Source: Sarcocystis neurona
Taxonomy: Eukaryota; Apicomplexa; Conoidasida; Eucoccidiorida; Sarcocystidae
Length of the DNA: 64,000 nt
Reading direction: 5' to 3'
NCBI GenBank assembly: GCA_000727475.1
Contig: KL647301.1
Location: forward strand, 2,071,055-2,135,054
Below the pieces are notes generated by a model that saw nothing but the letters and a program-made list of their open reading frames with translations, ran no database searches and was not told where the DNA came from. Both the position numbers and the translations under genes were made by a program. This document shows positions 23,501 to 35,500 of the stretch, one piece after another. Every line of letters begins with the position of its first letter. Within the stretch, counting starts at the first letter, position 1.

Positions 23501-26500
23501 GTATGGACTGCTGTTATTTCTGCTTCTGTAAGTGGGGAGGTAGGAGGAAAACGCAGTGCAGCACCCGCACTGACAGACCCGAGGCAGAGACACACAGCAC
23601 CAACAGCAGCGGCACGAGGTCGCAGTAGAAGTTGTACGACTACGAAGCCGTAGCCGCAGCGCTAAGGGGCGCGAGCAGCAGGAAGAGAAGAAATGAACAG
23701 CAGCAGCTGGAGATGCCTGGAGCAGCAATAACGCAACACTGGTGGTCTGACCTCCTGCAGCAGGTGAGATACGCAGTACCGGACGCAGCAGCAGCAGACC
23801 TGAGTGTAAGGTTTTGCACCGGGAAAGAGAATGAGGAGTTGTAGCGGCAGCAGGAAGACGCAAACGAGCAGTAGCAACAGCAGCACTTGCAAAGACGGGC
23901 GACAGCACCAGTAGCGCCCGCGGAAACGGACAGTAGCAGCAGCAGCTGAGGAGAGATGAGTAGCAGCAGTCGTACGAAGATGAGCAACAACAGTACGCGA
24001 TACACCAGCTGCAGCAGCACCAGAATCTACAGCACCAGCGGCCTATAACAGCCGCAGGAGCAAAGAGGGGGAAGGACGCGCTTGCAGGACGCAGCAGCAC
24101 CAGCAGTACTTGGGCCGGCGCACTGGGAAGGAATGAGCAGCGCCAGCACGCAGGGCAGCCGCAGCAGCCGCTGTGAGAGCAACTGCAGTAGAGGACGTGT
24201 GTGGCATCCAAAAACTGCAGAGGACAGCCGCAGCACCAGTAGCACCGCCTGAGGCACCATGTGCATGGTAGCTGCAGCAGCAGAGAACAGTCGCTGCAGT
24301 AGCAGAAAACAGTCGCAGCAGCAGCAGAGGGCAGCCGCAGCAGCAGAGATTAGCAGCAGCAGCAGAGGGCAGCCGCAGCAGCAGAGAGTAGCAGCAGCAG
24401 CAGAGGGCAGCCGCAGCAGCAGAGAGTAGCAGCAGCAGCAGAGGGCAGCCGCAGCAGCAGAGGGCAGCCGCAGCAGCAGAGAGTAGCAGCAGCAGCAGAA
24501 GTAGCAGCAGCAGCAGAGGACAGNNNNNNNNNNNNNNNNNNNNNNNNNNNNNNNNNNNNNNNNNNNNNNNNNNNNNNNNNNNNNNNNNNNNNNNNNNNNN
24601 NNNNNNNNNNNNNNNNNNNNNNNNNNNNNNNNNNNNNNNNNNNNNNNNNNNNNNNNNNNNNNNNNNNNNNNNNNNNNNNNNNNNNNNNNNNNNNNNNNNN
24701 NNNNNNNNNNNNNNNNNNNNNNNNNNNNNNNNNNNNNNNNNNNNNNNNNNNNNNNNNNNNNNNNNNNNNNNNNNNNNNNNNNNNNNNNNNNNNNNNNNNN
24801 NNNNNNNNNNNNNNNNNNNNNNNNNNNNNNNNNNNNNNNNNNNNNNNNNNNNNNNNNNNNNNNNNNNNNNNNNNNNNNNNNNNNNNNNNNNNNNNNNNNN
24901 NNNNNNNNNNNNNNNNNNNNNNNNNNNNNNNNNNNNNNNNNNNNNNNNNNNNNNNNNNNNNNNNNNNNNNNNNNNNNNNNNNNNNNNNNNNNNNNNNNNN
25001 NNNNNNNNNNNNNNNNNNNNNNNNNNNNNNNNNNNNNNNNNNNNNNNNNNNNNNNNNNNNNNNNNNNNNNNNNNNNNNNNNNNNNNNNNNNNNNNNNNNN
25101 NNNNNNNNNNNNNNNNNNNNNNNNNNNNNNNNNNNNNNNNNNNNNNNNNNNNNNNNNNNNNNNNNNNAGCAGCAGCAGAGGACAGCCGCAGCAGCAACAG
25201 AGGACATCCGCAGCAGCAGCAGAGGGCAGGAGCAGCAGCAGCAGAGGGCAGCAGTAGCAGCAGCAGAGGGCAGTGGCAGGAGCAGAGGGCAGTGGCAGGA
25301 GCAGAGGGCAGTAGCAGGAGCAGAGGACAGGAGCAGCAACAAAGGGCAGTAGCAGGAGCAGAGTGCAGTAGCAGGAGCAGAGTGCAGTAGCAGGAGCAGA
25401 GCGCAGTACCCGGAGCAGAAGATAGCGGCAGCAGCAGAGCGCGGCAGCAGCTGCAGAGGGAAGTAGCACGAGCAAAGGGCAGCCGAAGAAGTATGACACC
25501 GGGGGGTGCACAGTGGAGCACCAGAACGGAGCAGTAGCAGCAGAGGGAGAAATGCTTCCCAGCAGCAACAGAGAGTCAGTAGTTCATGCAGCGGACCGAG
25601 CAGAGAAAGAAGAGAAGTGCATACCGCAGGAAGCGCTAGGGTCCGGGGCAACGTGGCAGAAGAAATTGACGAGCGTTTTGAAGCGTTTTTTGATGGAACT
25701 CAAATCTTCGACATCTTCTAGAAACTCTATTAATCCGTCCTCCGTCGACAACGCCACCACCTGCAGCAGCAGCAGCAGAAGCAACGGGAAAAGGAACCCA
25801 TTTTACCTGAAGAAACAGAGGATAGCGTGACCCCCTGCAGCAGCAGCGCCAGCCGCGCCGCCGGGGCGCCAGCAGCAGCAGAAGCAGCCGAAGAACGCAG
25901 GAGAGTCCGCATGCACAAAGAGAGGGCCGCATCTGTGGCGCAGAGGCAACAAAAGCGTGGGCCCGCGTAACGACGTAGCAGCAGCACCAGGACGCCAGCG
26001 GCCGCAGCAAGGCACGGCAGGTACTGCTGCACCGTTTGGCAGCGGCACAGAACCACGCGTCACCGCAACTGCAGCAGCTTGTTCGTCTGCCTGCCATACG
26101 CTTGTACGCACCCACACGTATACATATATATATATATACATACGTGGAAACATAGATACATAGATACATGCATACACACATATATACATACACACATATA
26201 TATATACATACATACGTACATACGCACATACACACATATATACATATAATTACAAACGTATATACATATATATATATATATTTATATTAATCCCTGACGG
26301 CAGCAAGCAGCTACTAGTGCAGTGTACAGAAAGCATCCGCACACCACGCGGTGGAAGAGCCGAGGTCGTTGGTCTGCACCAGCTCCCTGCAGCAGCAGAA
26401 GCGCCGCACGACCTCGAACGCGTCAGCAGCCGCAGCCACAGCAATAGCAGCGGCAGCTCTTCAAGCAGCTTCCTTCCTTTTTTTCTCACAGTCTTTCAGG

Positions 26501-29500
26501 CAACAGCACCTCATGCTGCGTCGGCGGAAAGTGCCTGCCTCAGACACTCGCCGCCGCCGGGCAACAGAAACGGTGGCATACACTCCTGCCTACCGTGTGC
26601 AGTGTGCCCCTATCCATCTTCCCATTAATCCAGATGACATAGCTACACACATTATGTGTATGTATATGTATCTGTGTATATATATATATATACATACATA
26701 CATACACACACACACACACGTAATTGTCTCATTCAAGATACACGAATGGCCGTACCTCACTTACACACGGATACATATATATATATATATATGTAGGGAG
26801 AGAAACGCGGACGTAACTAAAAGAACGCTTGGACATCTTGCGGGAGTACGATTAGGTGTACGTACACGTAGTCCTCCTGCTGTGGGTGCTGCTGCTGGTG
26901 CGGTTGCTGCTGCTGTTGTTACTGCGGCTGCTGGTAGTGGTGCTGCTGGTGCTGCTGATGCGGCTGCTGCTGTGGCTATTGTTGCCGTTGCTGTAGCGTA
27001 CCTTGTACGGAGTGAGGCGCAGATCTAGGCCATACTGCTGCAGCAGCACGTCCATCACAGCAACAAGCTGCAGAACAAGTACGTCCTGACGCAGGTCGTC
27101 TCCCACTTTATACAGAAGCGTTCTTGCACCCAGAGCACCGGCACTACCGTCAGCAGTAGCAGCACCAGCAGCATCTGGGCCTGCAGCTGCTGCAGCTCCT
27201 CTGGTAAGGCTGGGTGGGCTGCTCTCTTCGGCGAGGCGTTGCCTTCTGCCACTTCTTCCTTTCGCTCTTCCGCGCGTGCTGCTGCTGGGTCGATGACGGC
27301 TCGACACCACGTCTTCTTGTGCCGTTGCCTCTGTTGCTTCTTCTTCCTCTTGTTCTCCAGCTGCTGCTTCTCTAGCTGCTGCAGCCGCTTCCCCATCGTT
27401 TACGCCTGCTTGCTGCGGTGCTCCGGCGTAAGCGGCTGTCGCCGTCCCCTTGGAGGCTTTTGCTGCCGCCCCTCCTTCAGCTACGCCTGCTGCTGTTCTC
27501 CTTGCTCCTGCTTCTCTCGCTGCTGCGCCTGAGGGCTGCTGCTGCTTCTGCTGCAGCTGCTCCGTTTCGAGCTCCTGCGGCTGCCTCGACCACACACTCT
27601 GCAGCAGCTCCTGCTCTTCTTTTTTCCTTTCCTCTTCTCTGTCTTCCCGCTTCTCCCACGGTGCGGCCCTGTCTCGCGGAGACGGTGCTGCCGCTGTTTC
27701 TTGACAAGGTGGTGTCCGTCTGGACTTGGCTCGGCCTGCTGTTGCTGTTCCGTCTTGCGGCGCCGCTGCTCGTCTCAGCTGCAGCTGCGCTTCTTCCCCT
27801 TCTTCCTGCTGCTGCGTCTCGACCTTGCTGCTGCGCGTACTTCGGTGCGTCGACTCTAGTGCATGTCTTGCGGAGAGAGGGAGATCCTTCTGTCGCAGCT
27901 GCGGCGGCACTTCCTGCTGCCGCGGATGCTGCTCCTCCGGGCCTTCCTGCTGACACAGACGCTGCTGTCCCCTCTGCAGCTGCTTTCCACGCCTCGACCG
28001 GCGTCCCGCTCTCTGCTGCTGCTGTTGCTGCGACGGTGCTTTCTTGTGCTGCTGCTGGACCGCTCGCCACACCCAGACACGCAGCAACAGCGGATAAAGG
28101 CTGCTGCGGACGACCCGGCAGCCTGCCACATCTAGGCCTATCAGCAGTAGCTGCACGTCCAACGGACACGGCACTCCCCTTCTTGCGACTGCTGCTGCTG
28201 CTTTTTCCTTTTCTGCTTCTTCTTCTCCTGTGTCTGCTTCGTCCCCTGCTTCTCCTGCTGCTGCATATCCTCCTCCAGCTGCAGCGGCTGCGGGCTGTCC
28301 CGCTGCAGCTGGCCCCGCCGCACTCGCTGCGACAGCAGCACCTGTGGCTGCCGCCCCTGTTCCTGTCGCTGTTGCTTCCGCCGTCGGTAGCACAGGAGCC
28401 AGCGACGACCAGGTACTCGCTTCCTTTGCGAGGCCCTCAGCAACGGCAGCAGAGACAGCAGAGAGCCGCGCAGACGCAGCTGCTGCTTCCGCCAACAGCT
28501 CCCTCTCAGCAGCAGTCGGAGAACCAACAGTAGCTTCGTCTGCTGCGGCGTGTCCTGCGGTAGCAGAAGCAGCGACATCAATTTCCTCTTCGCTGGTCCA
28601 CGTTGCCGTGCGTATAGAAGACCCGCTTCTTCCCCATTCCGCGTGGGCAGAAAGGCAACCCGGCGCTGCTTCAGCAGCAGCAGCAGCTGCACGTTCTGTT
28701 GCTGTGCGACTTTCCAGCGTCTCGTGCTGCTCCTCTTTACTGTCTTGTTGTTGCGACTGCAGCTGCTGCGCGACCTGCCCCTGCTGCTGCATCTGCGGCT
28801 GATGTGTTACACCACACCGCGCAGCAGCACCAGCAGCAGCAGCAGGAGACGTACCTGCGCCAGCAGACACTGCCGGTGGGGCGCTCCGCGGTAGCAGCGG
28901 CTTCTCTTCACATTCTTCGAAGATCGAGTCCTCCTCGCTGTGTGTTGCAGCAGCCACGGGTGCAGCAGAAGTGTCCCCGATTGCTGCTGCTGCTACGAAC
29001 GCTGCTCCAAGTGTAGGTGCTGCTGGTGCGTCATGACCCCACACCTGTCCACGCTGCTCCGCCGGCAAGCCTAGCTGCTGCGTCGGCTGCAGCGTCTGCT
29101 CTGGCTGCTTCTCCCCCGGCTGCTCTCGCTTGTTCAGTGGTGCTGCTGTTTTACGTGCTGCGTTGCTGAGAAAACGCGAGGCGGCTGCTGCTGCTGCAGG
29201 AGTCAGTGGAGGCAGCAGCGCAAGGCCTTTTCCGCTCTGTAGCAATGCGTAGAGGAGCAGCAGCAACGCCACACCACTGCAGCAGCGGCAGGATCAGCAG
29301 CGATCCCACGAACCACAGCCGCCCAGTTCTCTTCTCAAATGCAGAAGCAACACCTCTGCGTACACGACTACGCTCACGCACACATCAATACGTAGATACG
29401 TTCACGCGTACACACACACGAAGCAGCCTGACAGCAGCAGCAGTAGCAGCAGCAGCAGTAGCAGCAGCAGTAGCAGCAGCAGCAGTAGCAGCAGCAGCAG

Positions 29501-32500
29501 TAGCAGCAGCAGCAGTAGCAGTAGCAGCAGTAGCAGCCGCAGTAGCAGCCGCAGTAGCAGCAGCACTGGCAGTAGTAGCAGCAGCAGCAATAGTAACAGC
29601 AGTGATTACGGCAGCAGCAACAACGGCAGCAACAATAGAAGCAGCAATAACAGCAGCAGCATTAACTGCAGCATTGATAACGACGGCAGCAGCGATATCA
29701 ATAGCAGCAATAACGGCAGCAGCAGTAGCAGCATCAGCAATTACAGCAGCAACAACAGGAGCAGGAATGACAGCAGCAGCATTAGCGGCAGCAGCAATAA
29801 CAGCGGCAGTAAGAAGGACAGCAGCGGGAACTACAGCAACAGCAATAATATAACAACAGCAACATCGCAGCTGTATACGCAGGGGCAGGAGTCGATGAGT
29901 GTAGCCGCCGCCAACGGCAACAACATCCGTTCGCACCGTGAACCAGCAGCAGCGGAACCAGCACGGTTGGTAGAACGTCGAGAGCAGCAGAATGCAGCAG
30001 CGCAACAGGCAGCAGCGGCAGCACAAAGATAAGAAGGACCACAGCAGACTGCAGTACAAACTTCAGCAGACGTCTACATGAAGGACCCGTTGTGCCAGCA
30101 CACCAGTTCCATTTGCAGCAGTCCCACAAAGGCAACCCCTGGTCAGCTGCGGCACCAGAAGCAGCGGCAAGCGCGGCACGTCGTCAGAGACAGCAGCAGC
30201 AAAACCAGCAAGCAGATGTCGCACAGGAGGACGCAGCAGCCGCAGGATGAGCAGCAAGATGAAGTCGCACAAGAGGCAGCAGCAGCAGCAGAAGCAGCAA
30301 GAGGGTGCCGCACAAAAAGCAGCAGCCGCAACGGCAGACACCAGCGTAGTGCGCAGCAGCAACACAAGGCCCGCCGCAGGAGGGCAGTTGACAGCGCCGT
30401 CGTCACGTGCGTCAGCGTATGCTAGTGTTCATACGACGCTCAATAGAGAGTCCCTCAGGCTGTGAAGAAGGATACATATGTAAGGACACACGTGCGTCTA
30501 GAAGGCACGCGCGCGCAGCAGAAGCGGCAGCGAGAGAAGTTGTAGACGCGACAGCACGCGACGAGAGACAGAACCGCGCAGCGGGAACAGCAGTGCCCCC
30601 GCTGCACCGACAGCAACGGGGTGCAGCAGCAGCAGATGCAGTCCTACGAGAAAAGGCGGCAGCAGTGCAGCAGACGCCGCAGCAGCCGCAGCAACGGGGG
30701 GGCACAAGGGCGGCAGACGCAGCAGGAGGGACAAATGGCAGCAGCGCAGCAGGCACGAAGAAGCAGCAGCAGAGACAGGCGGCAAGGAAAACGAGGGGGC
30801 AGGAAGAACGGGTGGCCGAAAAAGGACTCTGCAGGAGCAGCAGCAGGAAGAGGAGAGATGTCGCAGCGCGCGCCTGGCGAGAAGGACGGTCAGCAGCGCG
30901 GCAAACTGCAGCCGGCGCGGCAGCAGAGGCAACAACGGGCGAAGCGGCTGAAGCAAGAAAGTCGTTACCAGCAGCAGCTCCCGGAGGCGGTCCGTCCTCC
31001 CTTCCGCACGTTCTCTTCTGTCTCGTATGAACGTATTTAACGCCAGCAACTCTGCTCGCAGTTCCACCTATCAGTAACACACCATCGGCCAGTCTACACA
31101 CATCGCATGAATCCACATAAGTGTGCCTACGTATGTACATACATGCACATATATATATGTGTATCTTTTTCTCTATCTGTGTCCACACATGCATGCATGA
31201 GTATGGGATATGCCTCCATTATTTTTTGTTTGGCAGTGCGTCCGCGCATGTGTAACGGTGACTGCAGCCACAGGTAGAGAGACACACGTGTGGGTGGTGG
31301 ATCTTCTCATTCTGCTCCGCGAAGGGTGGCCACGTAGCAGTGCTGCGCTCCCCCGGCGCATCACCAGCCACCTGCAGCAGGGGCTCGTGTCATCTTCTCC
31401 TCCCACAACTTCACAGACGCACATTTCTCTATCTATCTCTTCTTGTACATACCGGTCCCGAGCCACCTGCAGCCTGTGTCTGCTCGTGTAATCTTCTCTT
31501 CCCACAAGTACAAATACGTACATTTCTCTATTTTTCCTTGGACAGGTCGGTCCCTCGCCTTTACGAGCCACCTGCGACCTCTTCCTGTACGTGTCATCTT
31601 CTCCTCCAACAACTCCGAAGACGCACGGGGTTCTCTGCCTTTCTATCTCTTCTTCGGTCTCTCTCTTTACGTCTCTGCCTGTGCCCCTCTCTTTCCGAGT
31701 CTCTCCACATTTACACGGAGCGGTCGTGCAGCACGAGCACGTCTATACACACACACACGTACCTTCATGCGTCACTTGCACGTACGCGTTTGTATATACA
31801 CGTTGACCTGCTAATACAGAGGCAAGGATTTTGTAGGACTGCGTCCGCACAGTCATGGACGAAAGTATGATGCAGACGGCTTCTTCTGCTTCCCGTGCCG
31901 CTCCGAACGGGCACAAGAAGTACCAATACTACTGACACTAGTAGTACTGCCACTGCGACAGCAACTCGAACTGCACCTACAAGTACAACAGCAGCTACTG
32001 CTACTAATACCACTACTACACTGCTACTACTAGTACTGTCACTGATACAGCCTGCATTACTACTGTGCTGACTACGATCACTACTGCTGCTACTATTGGT
32101 GCTCTTATTTCTAACACTACTACTGCTGCGACTACTGCGGCTACTACAAGTACGACTACTGCAACAACAACTACTCCCACTGCTACTAGTATTCCTACCA
32201 CGAGATCTACGGTCAGATGCGCTAACGTACAACACCGTCAGCAGCCATGCTTCGTCTGTACAGATGTGTCGAGGCACGCATATACGTGAGAGATGTAGGA
32301 CGTCGGAAGAGAAAAACACTGCAAGAACAGCTGCAGCAACATGCGTCGAAGTCTCCCGGCTGGTGACAGCATATACAAATAATTGCACGCACGACGCTCT
32401 ACGTACATCAGCAACACTTCTACACACGGAGACGCCTATATACACATAAATATGTAAACATGCCTGTACGACATGCCTATATATACTGCTAAACACAAAC

Positions 32501-35500
32501 ACACACACACATATCCATATATATATATATATATATACATGTATACACACGCCTGTATCACGTGTATTACACACACGCACATTCATATCCATATCTATCT
32601 ATCTACATATATATTTATATATCTACCTGTCTAGCTCTCTCTCTGTATATAGGTATATATATGGGTGTACACAGGTATGGTGGAATGCATTTTACCCGAA
32701 TATACACAGCAGAATGTATGTATACACGTCCACAGGAATACACGTAGACGTTGGTGTACTACTGTTCAGCTATTTATATCGCTCTTGCTGGAATTATATA
32801 GGCAGCCACACACGGCAGTACTACTTACGGAGGTACGGGCGCATACAACTGTCCCTATATATATATATATATATGAAGACGCGCCTACAGAGGCAGATGA
32901 TACATATACATACATCAATCCTGCTATACATACGTTTTACATATATATATATCTATACACACGTATGTATCTACATCTGTATCTGTGTCTATATCTGTAT
33001 ATCTATCTATCTGTACGTATATATATATATATCTGGTAGCGCCACGCACACGAAGAGATGCGCGGTTACATTTATTTACGTTCTTGGTGGGGGTCTGCAC
33101 ACATATACATACGTATACACGTGCGTACACAGGCGTGAGACAGAGTCAATATTACATACACACATGTATCAATACACGTATACGTACGCATGCGTACATT
33201 TATATGTATATACATACGTATGCACAGAAGTAATTATACGAAGTGAGAGTCACGGAGAAGGATAGAAAGACAGATACTGCGACGTCTAACCGCAGGTATG
33301 AACAGACCTGCGCACGTAGAGAAATTGTAGCTGCAGTAAGGCACATGAACTTGGAAAGGCGAGACCTCCAACGGAACACGGGACAGGGAAATGCGTGCGC
33401 ACTAGCAAATTCGACACCTGTTCCTCAACTCGGCTTAACATCCTCCTGTTCTCTATCCCTCTTTATATAGACAAATAGACACGCACACATATATATGTAC
33501 GGTAATATGTACATACGCATGGAATGCTTGCATGCGAAAACGCATCCCCAAGGGTGATGTACGTAGGGGTATCTATACGTGGGATATACGTACGTGTATG
33601 TATACGGAGGAGTACAAACGTCCCCGTCATGTGGACATATATATTAATACATACATATATATGTATGTACCTCTATTTACATACACAACTGCACGTATGC
33701 ATACAATGGTATGTCCATAGTTATATATATACGTGTAGACAAATGTCGCATCGCTACATATACATATATATGCTATTGAAACTTCGCCACTGCAGGAAGA
33801 AAAGCTGAAAAGTATATGCCTTGATTTGCTGGTGCGTGTTTCACCTGACGACTGAGAAGCTCGAGAATTTCGGCTGCTAGCTGCGCCTCATGGGTGAGCG
33901 AAGCGTTCCTCTCGTTGCTGCAGCTGCTGTTTCTCTTATGTTCTGGTCTGCGCATACATTCCAGTCCGGCCCCTGGCCTCCTCGCTGGGGTGCTGGTGGG
34001 GCTGCCGCTCCTGCTTCTTCTTCTTCTCCGTTCTGTTGGTGTGTTGCTGCTGCCGCTCGCTGTCGACGGGAACGCCGCTGTTTCGCTATCCCACCGACAC
34101 AGCTCAAACGAACCCGACATCCTCCTTTCATCTTCTTCCTCTTCCTCTATCTGGTCTTTCCCCTCTTCTTGCCCTTCTCCTTGCTTTTCTTCGTCCTCTT
34201 CCTGCTGCTGCTTTTTCACTCTTCGTTGCTGCTGCTCCTGCGTAGCGCGTTGCTGCAGGTGCTGCTCGTCAAACTGCTCCCCTGCTGCACCTCCTGTCCT
34301 CTCCGCTTCTCCTCCGTCTCCCCCTGCGTCACGCCGTTGCTGCTCTTGCTGCACCGACTTCCCTGCAGCGGCACCTCTGGAGGTGTCTGCTTCTTTCCCC
34401 CGTCGCTCCTGCTGCTCCTGCTGCTGCTGCTGCTGCAGGGGAGGTGACTTTCTTCTCTTCGCGGCGATACGCTGTAGAGCGTGTAACAGCCTCTGCTCCG
34501 CACGAATGAACAGGTGCGCGCGCAGCTGCGCGCATTCAGTCATCAACCAGTGAGCACACACATAATGATCTATACGTGTCTCACATACATAAGCGCATAC
34601 GTATGTACGCATAGAAGCATACACATACGATCTATACGTGTGTTTCTCATATATATATATATATGCCTGTGTATCTACGCATAGACGCACACACATATAC
34701 ATACACGATCTACATGTGTCTCACATATAGACACGCATACGCATCTACACATAGGAGCAAATATGCACACACGTATATATATATATACATACATACATAT
34801 GAGCATTTGTACACACGGATATATATCGCCACGTCTGTGTTTCAGAACTTAGCGGGAAGCAGGTAATATGATAAGACAGGAACATATGGAGCAACTTCGA
34901 TCACTCGAGCAGTGCGACCGCACAGATCTATGGTGCAATGGCTAGCCAATTTTCTCACGGCGCCGTCGGCACCAACCCGCGGCACTGCGCCAAGAGCCAG
35001 CCGCAGCAGCCACGTGACGTTCTCCCGGCAGTCGTCGTGCATGCAGCGGCACAGCAGCCCGCGTCGTGACAGCAGCCGCAGCAGTAGCGGCCCAGAACCC
35101 CACAAGCGGCAACAGCAGCACAGCACTCGGCAACAGCAGCTGCACCGGGCACGACGTCAGCGTCGGCGGCAGGCGGAGGCAGCCGCGCAGTCGCGCAACA
35201 ACAGCAACGAGGCAGCAGCGCAACAGCAGCAAGGCAGCAGAGCATCAGCAGCAAGGCAGCAGAGCATCAGCAGCAAGGCAGCAGAGCACCAGCAGCAAGG
35301 CAGCAGCGCAACAGCAGCAGCTGGGTGAGACACCTACAGGATCTTCCTTTTCGCACTGCAAGCACCAGAAGAAGCGGCTGGCGAGAGCTTTGCTTCGGAC
35401 GCATCGCCGCAGGAGGAAAGTTGTTACCGGCATGCTGCTCGTGCTGCTGCTGATGTGGCTGTCGCTTTCGATCTCGCTGTCGCTGCTATTTTCCTCTTCT

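Larger units (their letters stand above)
22668..25624 (-). other. VPS34 intron 7, repeat-filled, contains assembly gap
   Basis: Nearly 3 kb. Plus-strand CAG repeat dominates 22780-23110 and 24250-25450; the middle (23110-24250) is a degenerate version. Long open frames on both strands are repeat-derived Cys/Leu/Ala or Ser/Gln translations, not genes. Confidence 0.75.
29237..33844 (-). other. VPS34 intron 5, longest intron
   Basis: 4.6 kb. 29430-29860 is plus-strand CAG/TAG/TAA triplet array. 30100-30960 is CAG-type and purine rich. 31100-31850 is repeat poor with tandemly similar segments ending in acatttctctat. 31890-32210 is a TAC/TGC triplet array. 32440-33770 is (TA)n/(CA)n microsatellite. 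Frames here are repeat-derived. Confidence 0.65.

Noticed and set aside
24290..25460. CRISPR-like regular repeats
   Set aside because: Units are contiguous CAG-based tandem copies without unique spacers, in a eukaryotic intron.
24027..25651. Several minus-strand frames of more than 400 codons crossing the N run
   Set aside because: They exist only because N codons cannot be stops; the flanks are Cys/Leu/Ala repeat translation.
29206..29853. Poly-Ala/Val/Thr plus-strand open frame of 215 codons
   Set aside because: Triplet-array translation within a minus-strand intron; no splice partners or start context.
32440..33770. Telomere-like or centromere-like repeat
   Set aside because: Sequence is (TA)n/(CATA)n microsatellite; no TTTAGGG-type repeat seen anywhere in the window.
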